Shown here: positions 12,932 through 23,895 of the stretch, piece after piece
How the letters are laid out: each line of letters begins with the position of its first letter
Numbering within the stretch: position 1 is the stretch's first letter
Assembly (NCBI GenBank): GCA_022578965.1
Contig: MU400659.1
Coordinates: forward strand, 37,443 to 101,442
Length of the DNA stretch: 64,000 bases
Reading direction: 5' to 3'
DNA from: Xylaria sp. FL1777
Taxonomy: Eukaryota > Ascomycota > Sordariomycetes > Xylariales > Xylariaceae
The notes under the pieces: generated by a model
What the model saw: the letters and a program-made list of their open reading frames with translations, nothing else
The model's database searches: none
Told to the model about the DNA's origin: nothing
Translations under genes and position numbers: made by a program

Positions 12932-13427
12932 TATAATAAACTTATTATATATTAATATAACAGGTTTGCTTTTAAGGTTTTAATTTATAAGTAACAATAA
13001 AATTCTTAACAGTAGTCCGTTAAGGAAGTTTTTAAAGTACTTTTACTACTATGCATTAATAAAAGTCTTAAAAAATTTAAAAGTAATAAATATATTAATA
13101 CTTAGCAGTTATAAAAAAATTAATAGCTAAAAAGCTAAAAACTAAGTAAATAACTAAATATAAAAAGTGCATAATTATATAAACAAAAAAAAGGTAAAAA
13201 AAGTAGTAACTTTTTTTAAATTACTACAAGTTTAGTAAGCATTAAATTACTGTAAGCTTAGTAAGCCTTAAATTACTGTAAGCTTAGTAAGCCCTAAATT
13301 ACCGTAAGCCTAGTAAGCTAAATAGGTTATTATATAACCTTAGCTCTAGCTAGCAAAAAAGAAGTGCAAAGTATGTATAAAGGCATTAAGCCGCTTTAAA
13401 GGCCACCCCGGTGCTAATTTTGTAACA
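12932..13427 (-). repeat. 5' LTR of inner chromovirus
   Basis: 496 bp, starting tataataaacttatt on the + strand where the partner LTR reads tgtaacggacctgtt, and ending tgtaaca. The four-fold 26-bp repeat occupies about 13220-13325. This copy is more mutated than its partner at one end but less at the other: ggccaccccggtgc near 13401 is preserved. Confidence 0.95.
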
Positions 13428-13432
13428 ATATA

Positions 13433-15850
13433 ATAATAACAATTTTACAAAAGTTTTTAAATAAATTTATGTTTATTTATTTAAATAATATTTTAATTTA
13501 TTTTAAAACATTAAAAAAACATAAAAAACATATAACTTAAATGTTAAAAATACTTAAATAAGCAAAATTATAACTTAATATAAAAAAATATATATAATAT
13601 ATATAAAAAATTAACTTTTTAAGATTTATAATTACTTTAAAACAAATATAGATTTAATAGTTAAAAATTAATATAATATAAAACTAAAAAATTTTTAACT
13701 TAGTTATTATTATAAATATATAATAAGCATTAAAATTTTTAAATTATGTTTAAATATTAATTTAAGACTTTAGAAAAATAGCATTTTATTTTATAAAGTA
13801 TATAAAAAAAAAATATAAAAAAAAGTTTTTTTTAATTTTAAAAAAAGCTTAAAAAGCTTTTAAAGAACTAAAACTAAAAGTTATTTTTAATTTTGTAGTT
13901 AAATTACCTAATTTATAAAAAAAAAAAAGCTAAAAATAAATGCTTTAAATAATATAATTGCAAAAATTTTAAAACAACTAAAAAACAATAAAAAATAGCA
14001 CTTAATAGCTTATTATTTTAAAGCACTACAAAACGCAGTATTATAATATTTTATATATAATAAAAAACTGCTTATAATTATTATAGCATTTAAAAAATAA
14101 AAACTGTTTTTTATAAAAACTATAGAACTAATTAAGATTTATTTAAATTATTAAAACTTAATAAAATTTATAACTATATAAAAAATTATTAAACAATATA
14201 AAAATTAAATAGTTTTTTTTTTAAGTTTAACTTTAAAATATGTTATATTAAAAAAAAAAAAAATATTTAAGCAAACATATTTAGTTAATAAAGTTAAAAA
14301 AGATTTAAAGTTTTAAAAAAAAACATTTAAGTATTACATTTTTAAAGAAATAAAAGCTTAAAAATTAAAATTATACTTAAGGACTTTATAAATATATAGC
14401 TATAATAAGCTTATAACTTAAAAAAGTTAGTAAAGCTACAAAAACATAAAAAATTAAAAAAAAACAAGCTAATATATAAACGCAAGGTTTACTTACTAAA
14501 ATTTTTATAAAACAAGTTTATTAAAAAATTTTATAAATATTTATTATATAAATATTAAAAAGCAATAAAAACAATTAAACAACTACAAAAAAAATATAAC
14601 TTTTTAAAACTATAAAATATAATTAAGTTTATTATAAAAAAGTATAATATTTATAATAAAGCTAAAGCAGCTTAATATAAGCTTTATAAATTGTTATAAC
14701 TTATATAAATATTTAAACAAGCATAGCATATTATTGCTTAAAATTTTATTATAGCGCTATTTTTATTAATTAATTTAGTTATAAAAATATAATATAATAA
14801 AATATAAGTTATTATTAATAAATTTACTAAGTATGCTTATTTTTTACTATTTAAAGAAAATGTAATAGCTAAATAACTTATATATGCTTTTATATGCTAA
14901 TACTTAAACAAATATAAGCTATTAAAAAAAATTGTTTTAAACTAAAATAAGTTGTTTACTTTTAAGTTTAAAACAAGTTTTTTTAAACTTATTAATGTTA
15001 AGCTTAAATTTTTAACTGCTTATTATTTATAAATAAATAAACAAACAAAAAAATTAAACTAAATATTAAAATAATACTTACGGAGTTATATTAACTATTA
15101 ATAAAATAATTAAGTAAAATTATTATTAATAGTATAAATTTTTTATAATATATTAACAAATAAAAATATAAACATATTTTTGTATAAAGCTATTTATAAA
15201 TAATAAGCAACTATTAAAAAACAAAAAAAAACATTAATAAAAGCACTTGTTATTATAACTATAGTACTTTAAGCAAAAATAATTGCAATAAAAATAAAAA
15301 TGTTATAAGCTAAACTATAACTATGTTTTTAGTTTTTATAATAACGAATGTTAATATATTATAACAAAAAGCAAACTAAAAAACTAGCTTTTAAAAAAAA
15401 AAACAAAGTTTATTTATTATAACAAAAATAAAATGTAAATATTAATATTTCTTAAATTAAAACAAAACAATTAAGCAACAAATTAAAATTTAAAAAACTT
15501 AGTTCTTTTAAAATTAAAGAAATTATTTTATTTACTAACTATAAACTGTTATTACTAAAAAACATGCAAATTTACCTTGTTTTTTATATTTTTTTACTAA
15601 AACTAATACTTATTAAAATATTTATTAAAACATAACTAGAAATAAAAACAAATTAAAACATTTATAAAGTTAAAAATATATTAAATTTTTATTAAAACAA
15701 TAATAATATTAAATATTTTATTAAATAAAACGAATATTTATATGCTAATAATACTTAGAAACTTAAGAAATACTTAAAAATTGTTGCAATAATTATAAAT
15801 TAGTTTTATTGCTAATATTTTAACCGCTTAAAACTAAAAAAAAAAAGTTA
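13433..15850 (+). pseudogene. pol: Decayed pol, right arm: RT end, RNase H, integrase, GPF module, chromodomain
   Basis: Continues the reverse transcriptase of the outer element. YLDDILIY has decayed to YLNNILIY-like at about 13475-13505, and the AFKELK connection block is at about 13855-13880. RNase H at 13990-14110 shows HLIAYYFKAL and the LLIIIIAFK block (original DKELLAIxxAFKxW). The integrase zinc finger is at about 14500-14690, ending CNIYNKAKAA with one Cys lost. The core spans about 14690-15170, with TKYAYFLLFKE at 14817-14855, an NKLFT block and TAYY. A GPF-like module, SSFKIKE to LVFYIFLLK, is at about 15490-15620. The chromodomain is at 15655-15795, with IYKVKNIL, IKYFIK, NEYLY, ANNT and KLKKYL matching the usual EYLVKWKGY and ENTWEP blocks. 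Pol would process, reverse-transcribe and integrate the element; here it is inactivated. Confidence 0.9.
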
Positions 15851-15876
15851 ATCTTAAAAAAAACGCTTAAAAAATC

Positions 15877-16152
15877 TTAATTAAACTTAAATAAAGTAGC
15901 TTGTGCTGCTTTAGCTTGCTTTTTTTGTTGTTTTTGCTTTTTTACTAACGCTTTTTGTTTTTTTTTAATATGCTTTATTTTGTTTAATTTATTTAAAGAC
16001 TAAAGCTTTTGCTAAACTATTTTAATGCTTTTTGTTTTTAAAAAACATTTTTGTATATAAAGCTAAGCTAGCTTACTTAAAACAAAGTTAAAGCTATTTT
16101 AAGCTTGTTTTAGTTCTTTTTGAACTAAAAATAGCTATTATTTTGCTTGCTT
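15877..16152 (-). pseudogene. Antisense coiled-coil-like frame in outer element
   Basis: The counterpart of 6559-6834: 92 codons on the strand opposite to pol, with the terminal stop at 15877-15879. It reads NKIKHIKKKQKAL, then VKKQKQQKKQAKAAQATLF. Six internal stops are seen. Two positions that are stops in the inner copy are Gln here, and one stop here is Gln there. Five stops are shared by both copies. The equal length and absence of indels show the frame was in the common ancestor, but cannot by themselves prove it encoded a protein. Confidence 0.4.
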
Positions 16153-16475
16153 TTTTTTTTTTTAAAAATAACAGTGCTTAAAAACTATGTTATTAATTAA
16201 GTTAATTAAAACTTCCGATTTATTGCAAAAGCAGCTAGCATACATACATTTAAAGCAATAAAACATATTATTTATTATTTTATATATTAATAACTAATTA
16301 AAGCAACAAAAATAAGGCATAACTTTATAACTAATAAAGTTAATAAAAAAAGCAAAAATAAGTTTTTGCTTTGTTTTTAATAAGCAGTTAATTTTTTTAA
16401 TACGCTTTAACATTTTAATATGCAAAAAAAAAAAAAGAAAAAATACTTATAGGAAATTATTAAAATAATAATTTT

Positions 16476-16488
16476 AAAAAAAAGAAAA
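16476..16488 (+). other. Polypurine tract of outer element
   Basis: aaaaaaaagaaaa, three bases before the 3' LTR. It aligns base for base with ggaaaaaagggaa of the inner copy, with G-to-A changes at four positions. Confidence 0.75.
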
Positions 16489-16491
16489 TAA

Positions 16492-16984
16492 TATTATAAA
16501 ATTAGCATAAAAGTAGCTTTTAAAGCAACTTAATGCCTTTATATATACTTTGGAGATTTTATGCTAACTAAAGCCAAGTTATATAATAACTTATTTAGTT
16601 TATTAAGCTTATAGTAATTTAAAGCTTACTAGGCTTACAGTAATTTAAGGCTTATTAAGCTTACGGTAATTTAATGCTTACTAAATTTACGGTAATCTAA
16701 AAAGGGTTTTTACTTTTTTTACTTTTTTTTTGTTTATATAGTTAAGCATTTCCTATATTTAGTTATTTATTTAGTTTTAGCTCTTTAGCTATTAATTTCT
16801 TTTTATAACTACTAAGCATTAATATATTTATTACTTTTAATCTTTTAAGACTTTTATTAATGCATAGTAGTAAAAGTACCCTAAAAACCTTTTTAACGAA
16901 CTACCGCTAAGAATTCTATTATTACCTGTAAATTAAGACTTTAAGAGCAAACCTGTTATATTGATGTATAATAGGTCCGTTACA
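16492..16984 (+). repeat. 3' LTR of outer chromovirus
   Basis: 493 bp, equal to the 5' LTR, and less mutated at its right end, where aggtccgttaca is kept. The 26-bp tandem repeat lies at about 16600-16700. It is followed directly by the second aaagt of the target duplication. Confidence 0.95.
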
Positions 16985-16989
16985 AAAGT

Positions 16990-19400
16990 AAACTAACTTT
17001 TGCTTTAAAGCAAAGCAATTGCAAACCAAGCAAAACTTAAACCTATAACTTCAAAAAAAATAGCTAAGCATATATTACTGCGCTACTAAGCCATAGTTTT
17101 ATATATAAATAAAAACTATATTAAAGCTAAATAAAAACATTTTTATTAATTGTTTACTATTATAATTTATATTTTTTTATAGCTAATTATATAAATATTA
17201 TTATTTAAAAACTATATTGCTTAATTTTTATTTAATATTATTGTTTTTATTATTTATGTTTTTATTTATTATATAAATATAGCTTTTTATTATTTAAACT
17301 ATTTATTAATAGTTTTTAAACAAGTTTTCTTTAAGCTAGTTTTAAAGCTTTAATATATTAATAATAGTTTATAATTTTATTTTTTGCATAATTATTAGTG
17401 TAGTTTTTTTTAATAAACAACTTTTTAAGCAAATAATATTTTTGCTTATTAAATTATTAGCTTTTTGCTTATATAGCGTTTTTATAACAATAATAATATA
17501 TAATTAGCTTTAAGTTAACTTTATTATAAACTATATAAAGTAATAAATAAAAGCATTTTTAGTTAGTTTATATACTTAAATAACTTTTAAGTATTTTATC
17601 GTTTAAGTTAAATAATTACTTTAATAAAAAAATATATAGCTGCTTTTTTTTTAGTTTATATAAAATATAAGTTTGCTTTATTTTTAGTATGTTTTAAAGA
17701 TTTATATTAGCTATATTTTTGTTTGTTTTTATATATGTTAGCTTAATAGCTTTATTTTTAATAATTATAACATTAAATTATTATTATATTTATAAAATAA
17801 AAAGCTATTTAAAAATAATAATAGTTTTAAAAAAGTTTATTAATATATGCTATATTTACATTTTTTATAATTATAACTTTAATATATACTAAATATGTTT
17901 TTTATTTATATTATAATAAATAAAATAAAAAAAACAGCTTTTTAATTTTTAGTTTTTAATTAATTAGCTTAAGTTAAGCTAGCATTTTTTTTTTTTTTTA
18001 GTATTTATTTAATTAATAAGCTTTAAACTATTAATTAATATAATTAAAAGTATACTTTTGATTTTTTGTTAAACATTTAATAAACTTATAATATATTTAT
18101 TAATATTTAAGTTTAAATTTTTTATTTATTAAAAATAACTTTTTAGTTATTATTTAATAGTTTATATATTACTTAAACTATATTTGTTTTTATTGCTTAG
18201 TTTAACTTTTATATTATAATTAATTTTATTTTTATTTTAGCTTTATAGTTAATAAAAGTTATAATAATAGCTTAATTAAAATATATTACTATAATAGCTT
18301 TAAAATAAATTAATAAAATAACACATAAAAATTTTTTATTATTGTTTATTTATAGTACATTTATATAAAATATAAACTATTAATAAAAAAAGTTAATAAT
18401 TTTAGCTTGTTTATTTATATAATTTTTAAATTATTAAATTTATATATATAGTAATTTTATTTTTATAGTAAGCTTTTTTTATTTTATTAATAATATTTAT
18501 AATAAGTTTTAAATAATATATTTATTATTTTTATTATTATTATTTACTTATAATTATTTATTTATTTATTAAAAGTAATATACTTTTAATAGCTTTTTAA
18601 TAATTTAGCAAACATTATAAATAGTTTGTTTATTTAAGTTTTTTTTAAAAAAAATCTTAGCGTTTATTATTGCTTTATTTAGTTTATTTATATAATATTA
18701 TAAGTTTAACATTAAGTTTATTATTAATTATTATTAGTTTAAGTTTATATTATTAGTTAATTATAGCTAGTTTTATATTAAAAAAATTGCGTTATAGTTT
18801 TTTGTTTTTTTTATTTTTATTTTTATTTTTTTTAAGCTATTATTTATATAGGCTTATTTTATATATAGTAGGTTTTTATAAGTTTAATTTTTAAAGCTAT
18901 ATAAATATTTTTATAAATTTAGCTAGTTATAAAAAAAGCAAAAAAAGCCCTAAAAAAAAAAATTAGTTATATTTTTTATAATAATATAAAAAAAATATTT
19001 TTGTTTATTTAAATTAATAATATAATTAAAAAATATATTTTTTTTAATTAAATTAAGTTTATATATATTAATATAAGTTTTGTTTTTTATAGTATATTTT
19101 TTAATATAATTATATATTATTAAAAATAAAACGTTATAAATTTTAAAAACATATTAAATATTAATTTTTTTAAATAATTAAATAGCTTAAATAATTAAAA
19201 TTTTTTTAGTTTTTTTAAATTTTATAAACATTGTTTTATTATAAAGTTATTATATAATAAAAATAAAGTATATATATTAATTAAAATAGTATATAATTTA
19301 TTTAAATATATAATTTATTTATAAATTACATTATATAAATATTATAAAATATTTATTTATAATAATTATAATAATTTAGTTAATTTTTAATTATTAAATA
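16990..19400. other. AT-rich decayed sequence, nothing recognised
   Basis: About 2.4 kb with long A/T runs and hardly any TC or CC. I saw no protein motif, terminal repeat or RNA fold that stands out. Probably the older transposon-derived sequence to the right of the nested pair. Confidence 0.5.
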
Positions 19401-19401
19401 A

Positions 19402-19475
19402 ATCTAAGCATACGCTACGACCTCTACAAGTTTTAGGGCGGGTATGCAAGAAAAGCCGAAGGTTTTCTGCTAGTT
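19402..19475. other. GC-richer island with two potential hairpins
   Basis: A short stretch whose base composition is clearly unlike its surroundings. gcatac at 19408-19413 can pair with gtatgc at 19442-19447 around a 28-base loop. Immediately after, agaaaagccgaaggttttct (19449-19468) forms a near-perfect hairpin with a gaa loop and one bulged G. It does not match the 5S rRNA or tRNA patterns I know. It could be an unmutated junction, the end of a transposon or a small structured RNA; the sequence alone does not decide. Confidence 0.4.
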
Positions 19476-19570
19476 AAGTATATTTATAGTTTATAAGGGC
19501 TGCAATATGCAATAAAAAAAGCAAACCATATTATTTTATTTTAAACACTTAATGTTTGTAGTAAAATGAA

Positions 19571-19865
19571 GCAGTATAATTGCGCAAGATTTATTATAAT
19601 ACTTTAATTGCAAGAAGATAAGTTATAACTTATATATTTAAGCAATTAAGCTATATATAAATTAAGAAATAAAACAATTAATAAAAGGGCTATCTAACAA
19701 TATAAATAAAGCAACTATAACTAATTTTTATTATGTTGTTTGTAATGTTTAAGTTTATGCTTTAAAATTTAGCGCAATACTTATACCCTTTTTTTTATTA
19801 TATAATTTAGCCTAGACTTACTTTAACTAGCTAGTTAGCTTATTTAGCTACTTTACTTTACTTTA
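19571..19865 (+). repeat. 296-bp-class repeat, copy A
   Basis: Starts gcagtataattgcgcaag and ends tttactttactttag. About 295 bases align with 37000-37298 in the same orientation and with 29633-29928 in the inverse orientation; similarity fades on both sides. Copy A is the least mutated at several places. It may be the right end of another copy of whatever element B and C terminate. Confidence 0.8.
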
Positions 19866-21125
19866 GTAAAAATAAAAGTTTTAAACTATAAAGATTAAAT
19901 ATATATAAAACAGTATATATTTTATGCTTTAAAAACGTTATGCATTTTGTTTTATTAAAATAAGTAAGCTAGTTAATTAAAGGTTTAAAAATGTATATTA
20001 ATAAAGTTAAGCAAAGTTTGCTTTACTTTTAAAGGGTCTACTAATAAATTAAGTAGTAAGTATTTAAAGTTAAAGCTAATTTAGCTTTTCTTTAATGTTG
20101 CAATATTTGCTAATATATTTTTTTATTTTAATATGTTTTCTATAATCTATAATTATTTTATATTTTTTCTTTATTTTATTTTGCATTTAGATTTAGACTT
20201 TTCTTTAACCTTAAACGTAGTATTTATATAAGCTATTTTTATAAGGGTTATTGCTTTTTGCTTAAACTATTGCAATAGTATTTTTATTAAGCATTTATAG
20301 CTATATAGCAAAAACAAGTATTAATATTAAGTATATTTAGCAATATTAAATAAAAACAAAAAATAATATATAGCGTTAAGCGTATTAAACTTTTATATTA
20401 GTATGCTTTTATAATAAAAAGTTGCATATTTAAAATTATTACTTTTTGCTTTAAGGAATGCTAGTATAACTTTTAGTAGTTTGCTAAACTATTTTATTTT
20501 AAAAGAGAATTTGTTGTTAAAATTACTTACTTAAAAAGTAATAAGCTTATTACTTATAAAAGCTTTGTTATGCTTAGTACTGCAAGAACTTGATTTGTTT
20601 TTGCTAAACATTATAATTATAAGTTATAAATATAATGCGGTATAAAATATAGCCGTTAATAAAATAATTGTAATAATAGTTTATTTTAATAAAGCAGTTA
20701 GCTTTATAATTAAAAAGAAAATATGCTATTTGTATAAAATAAATAAAGTACGCACTTATAAGCTTAGTAATAATAAAAGGTTAGTTAAATTAAGTAAAGC
20801 TAAAAAAGTAAGCATTTAGAAAAAAAATAAAATTTATAAAAAGTGCAACAAGTTTATAAACTGCAGCTAAAATTATAGTATGCTAAGTATATAAGTAAGT
20901 TTATAAGTCCTATAATTATTTATAATTATTAAAGTAAAAAGCAAGTGTATAAGTGCAAGTACTAAAATAAATAAGTTATATTTGCGTACTTTTTTTTAGT
21001 AATACTAAAGTAATACTTATTATAATTAAAGGTTGGGTTTTTTTTTAAGTATATAGACTTTAAACTTATTAGCATGTACTTTTTATTAGCAAAGCTTATT
21101 AGGTTTATTTTTAACTTAACTAAAC
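19866..21125. other. Decayed sequence, no gene recognised
   Basis: Somewhat richer in TC and GA than the right half of the window. A short Lys- and Cys-containing frame near 20690-20830 (+) could be a fragment of a nucleic-acid-binding protein, but no motif is complete. Confidence 0.4.
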
Positions 21126-21690
21126 TAAATCTTTATTTTTTTTAACCTGTATTATTTAATAATATATTAAACAGAAAATATATTGCATAACAATTCTAAA
21201 GTTTATGATTTAATAAAGCTATTTATTATAAGCATTACATTTTTTTATAAACTAGATCTTTATTTTTTTTTTAGAAACGGTAGTATAGAACAATTTTAGT
21301 GTTTACAACTTAATAAAACTACACTTATTATAAGCACTACGCCTTTTTATAATCCAGATTTTTATTCTTTTTTTAAAAACAGTAGCATAAAATAATCCTA
21401 GTATTTATAACTTAATAAAGCTATACTTACTATAGTTACTACGCCTTTTTATAAACTAGATCTTTATTTTTTTTTTAAAAACGGTAGCATAAAACAATTC
21501 TAGTGTTTATAACTTAATAAAGCTACACTTTTTATAAATACTACACTTTTTTATAGTTTAAATCTTTATTTTTTTTATTTTGCGCAATTTAACTATATAC
21601 TAAAAATAGTAGCATAAAACAATATTAGTGTTTATAACTTAACGAAGCTATACTTTTTGTAAGTACTGCATTATTTTAGCAAGTTATAAT
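21126..21690 (+). repeat. Tandem array of a roughly 102-bp unit
   Basis: A unit containing actagatctttatttttttt, then a roughly 10-base spacer, gtagcataaaacaattctag, tgtttataacttaataaagc and ending ctacgcctttttata recurs with starts near 21251, 21352, 21455 and 21555. A degenerate first copy begins near 21140 and a last partial one runs to about 21680. Spacing is 101-103 bases. It lies upstream of the second Ty3-type element and may be part of its leader. Confidence 0.8.
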
Positions 21691-22558
21691 AGCTTTAGCT
21701 TATTATATTACCTAAAAACTAAGATTTATGTATTAATATTTAGAAGCTTTAACCTTTTTATAGTTTTGCTTTTTTTTTTTTTACTTTAATAAAAACTAAT
21801 ATTTAACTTTTTATTTTTAGACTTAAGCTATAGCAGACTTTTTTTAGTGCTTTTTACGTAACTATATTTGGTATATGATTTTAAAACTAAATGCAAATCT
21901 TAATAAAGAGATAAAACTATTATATAATAAGTTTAATAAGTTTTGCTTTATTAAAACGCAGATATATAAAGGTTTTTAATTTATAACTAAAAATACTTGA
22001 ACTTATATAAAGAATAAAGAACTTTTTTTTATAAACGCTAATTAGTAACTAAGCAAAGGATTTAGTAACTAGGTTTTAAGAAAATTTAAGCTATATTAAC
22101 CTTTATGCTATGTTATAATTCTGGTTTTTTTAAGTAGATTTTGGTTTGCTGTTATTTATAACTATACTTCTTTTTTTGCTATAATATTTGATTTAGAGCT
22201 ATTTAGTGCAAAACAACGTATTTAAGCTTTTAAAGCTAACTTTATTACTTTTTTATAGCAGAGTTATATTTTTATATTTAAATACTATATATTTAAGTAA
22301 ACCAAAAGTTATAAACGAACTTAATATAAAAAGTAAGCCAATAGTTAGCATATTTTAGAATTTATTTAAGCTTACATATAAAAAGGTTATTATAATTAAA
22401 CGGTTTTAAAATATTACTTTTTTTATTTTATATGCTAAGATTAATTTTAGAAATATTTAATGTTATATTATTAAGCTTAGCAAAATATTATTAAGCTAAT
22501 TTTATAGCTAAAACTAAATAAGTTTAAGTTAAATTAGTACGCTAAAAAAGATGTAAAT
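21691..22558. other. Decayed sequence upstream of a pol fragment
   Basis: If the integrase downstream belongs to a complete element, RT and RNase H should be here or further left, but I could not read their motifs. The element may be truncated or interrupted. Confidence 0.4.
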
Positions 22559-23895
22559 ATGTTTAAGGAAAAACAGAAGCAATATAAAGAAAGAATTTAT
22601 ATACTTAATAAATTAGTGCAATATAATCCATTAGTTTTAAAAAAATATAAAAGTAAGGTTGTTAAACTTATTAATTGTGCGAAAAAAAAAGGTATATTTA
22701 TAAACGTTATAAGGTTTGAAAATCTTGCTACTATTTATAAAACTTTAGTTTTTGCTAACTTTGATTTTGCTACTATTTATAGTTATTTAAAGGATATAGT
22801 TTTTACTTAGTAAAGTTATTAATGCTAAAAAAAGATTTATAGTTTTTTATTTTTTTTAAGGAATAATACATAAGAACTAAATATTTATAACTTAACGAAT
22901 AACTTAAAAATATTACTAGAAAAGCCTTTATTAAAACGTTTATGTTATGATTGCTAGTTGCTTTAATTACTAAAAATCCATAGATAGCAAAAGAACTAAA
23001 AAACACTGTTTTAATTATTCTTTAGACTTTTTGGTTTTATAGGTTATAAATATGTAAACTATGCTATTAAGCAACAGATTTAAAGCTATTATAAAAACAA
23101 AAAGTAAAATAACAACTTATTTAAAAGCTAAACTTTTAAAACATATGAATTCTTTAGTAATACTTAAGTTTATTAAAAAAAAGATTATGTTTTAACATAG
23201 AGTTTTTATTAAAATTAAGTGCAATAATAGCTTTAAGTTTAAAGAAGAAGTAAAAAACGCAGTAAATACTTTAAAATATAAGATAAACTATAGCCTTGCT
23301 TATTATTTTTAAGCTTAAGGCTTTATTAAAAAAGGCTATAAACTAATAAAAAAGAGCTTTATATAAGTAATAAATAAAACCAGAAAAAATTAGCTAAATT
23401 ACTTAAATTTAGTAGTATAAGCAGATTGCACTTTTATATGCTATTATAGCTATAGCTTATATAAGCTAGTATATAAAAAAATGCTAATTTTACTAGTAAA
23501 AAATGTAATACTAACATAAAAAGTAATTAAATAGCAAAATAGTACTTTTTATAAGGATTTTATTAAAGCTAAAGTTAAGCAGCTAAAACGTTATAACTAA
23601 AATGTTATAAAGGTTAAAGCAATTATAACTAAGAAAAAAAAATTAGCTATAAAAACTAAATCTTGGAAAAACGCTTATAAAATTAAGTAACTATTTAAAA
23701 AAGGCTTGCTTGTTCTTTTTTATAATACTATGCTTTTAATAAATAAGTCTAATAATAAAAAACTGCTATATTAATAAATTAGCTTTTATTAAGTTAAAAA
23801 AAAGGTTAATTATAGATAATATTAACTAGTAGAATTATTAAGAAAAAAATTAAAAAGGTTGTTTTTTGCCGAAAAATTAAAGCAATTTATATAAA
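22559..23895 (+). pseudogene. pol: Integrase end of pol from a second Ty3-type retrotransposon family
   Basis: The first 83 codons (22559-22810) are still open. They resemble the stretch between RNase H and the integrase zinc finger: a charged start, then VIRFENLATIYKTL and FDFATIYSYLKDIVF. Further on, the end of the integrase core reads AYY followed by GFIKKGYKLIK at about 23300-23350, the usual NGxxERGHKxI block with Glu changed to Lys. After it come NKTRKNWLNYL-like and ADC residues. KKGLLVLFYNT at about 23694-23727 is the GDLVLLxNT block. KLLY, two stops, then ISFY at about 23768-23803 is the KLxxRWxGPF module. LFAEKLKQFI at 23860-23892 corresponds to the terminal AGNRLKxF block. It is clearly different from the chromovirus at the left and no chromodomain follows. 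Neither LTR was identified. Confidence 0.65.

Larger units (their letters stand above)
5718..13432 (-). mobile_element. Inner Ty3-type chromovirus, RIP-decayed, inserted in the outer copy
   Basis: A full-length element of 7,705 bp (5723-13427) on the - strand. It has 496-bp LTRs and a perfect 5-bp target duplication, atata, at 5718-5722 and 13428-13432. It belongs to the same family as the outer element: the LTRs, knuckle, reverse transcriptase, integrase, chromodomain and polypurine tract all correspond. Differences between its two LTRs are almost all C/T or G/A, so the mutations came after insertion. The outer element reads continuously across the join once this copy and one atata are removed, which fixes the order of events. 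Confidence 0.95.
1578..16989 (+). mobile_element. Outer Ty3-type chromovirus, RIP-decayed, split by a second copy
   Basis: LTR retrotransposon on the + strand. Its two 493-bp LTRs are in direct orientation and are flanked by the same 5-bp duplication, aaagt, at 1578-1582 and 16985-16989. Between the LTRs the order is gag, reverse transcriptase, RNase H, integrase, chromodomain. Integrase after RNase H is the Ty3/Metaviridae order, and the chromodomain marks the chromovirus branch. The reverse transcriptase is interrupted after base 5722 by the inner element and resumes at 13433. Without the insert and the repeated atata the element is about 7.69 kb, matching the inner copy at 7.7 kb. All reading frames carry many stops and the element must be dead. 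Confidence 0.95.

Noticed and set aside
19402..19475. tRNA or 5S rRNA gene
   Set aside because: The hairpins are too few and wrongly spaced for a cloverleaf, and the conserved internal promoter words of tRNA and 5S genes are absent.
21126..21690. CRISPR-like array
   Set aside because: Units of about 102 bases are similar over their whole length with no unique spacers; this is an ordinary tandem repeat.
22803..23006. Open - strand frame of 67 codons
   Set aside because: It lies opposite the integrase-coding strand of the second Ty3-type relic and has no motif of its own.
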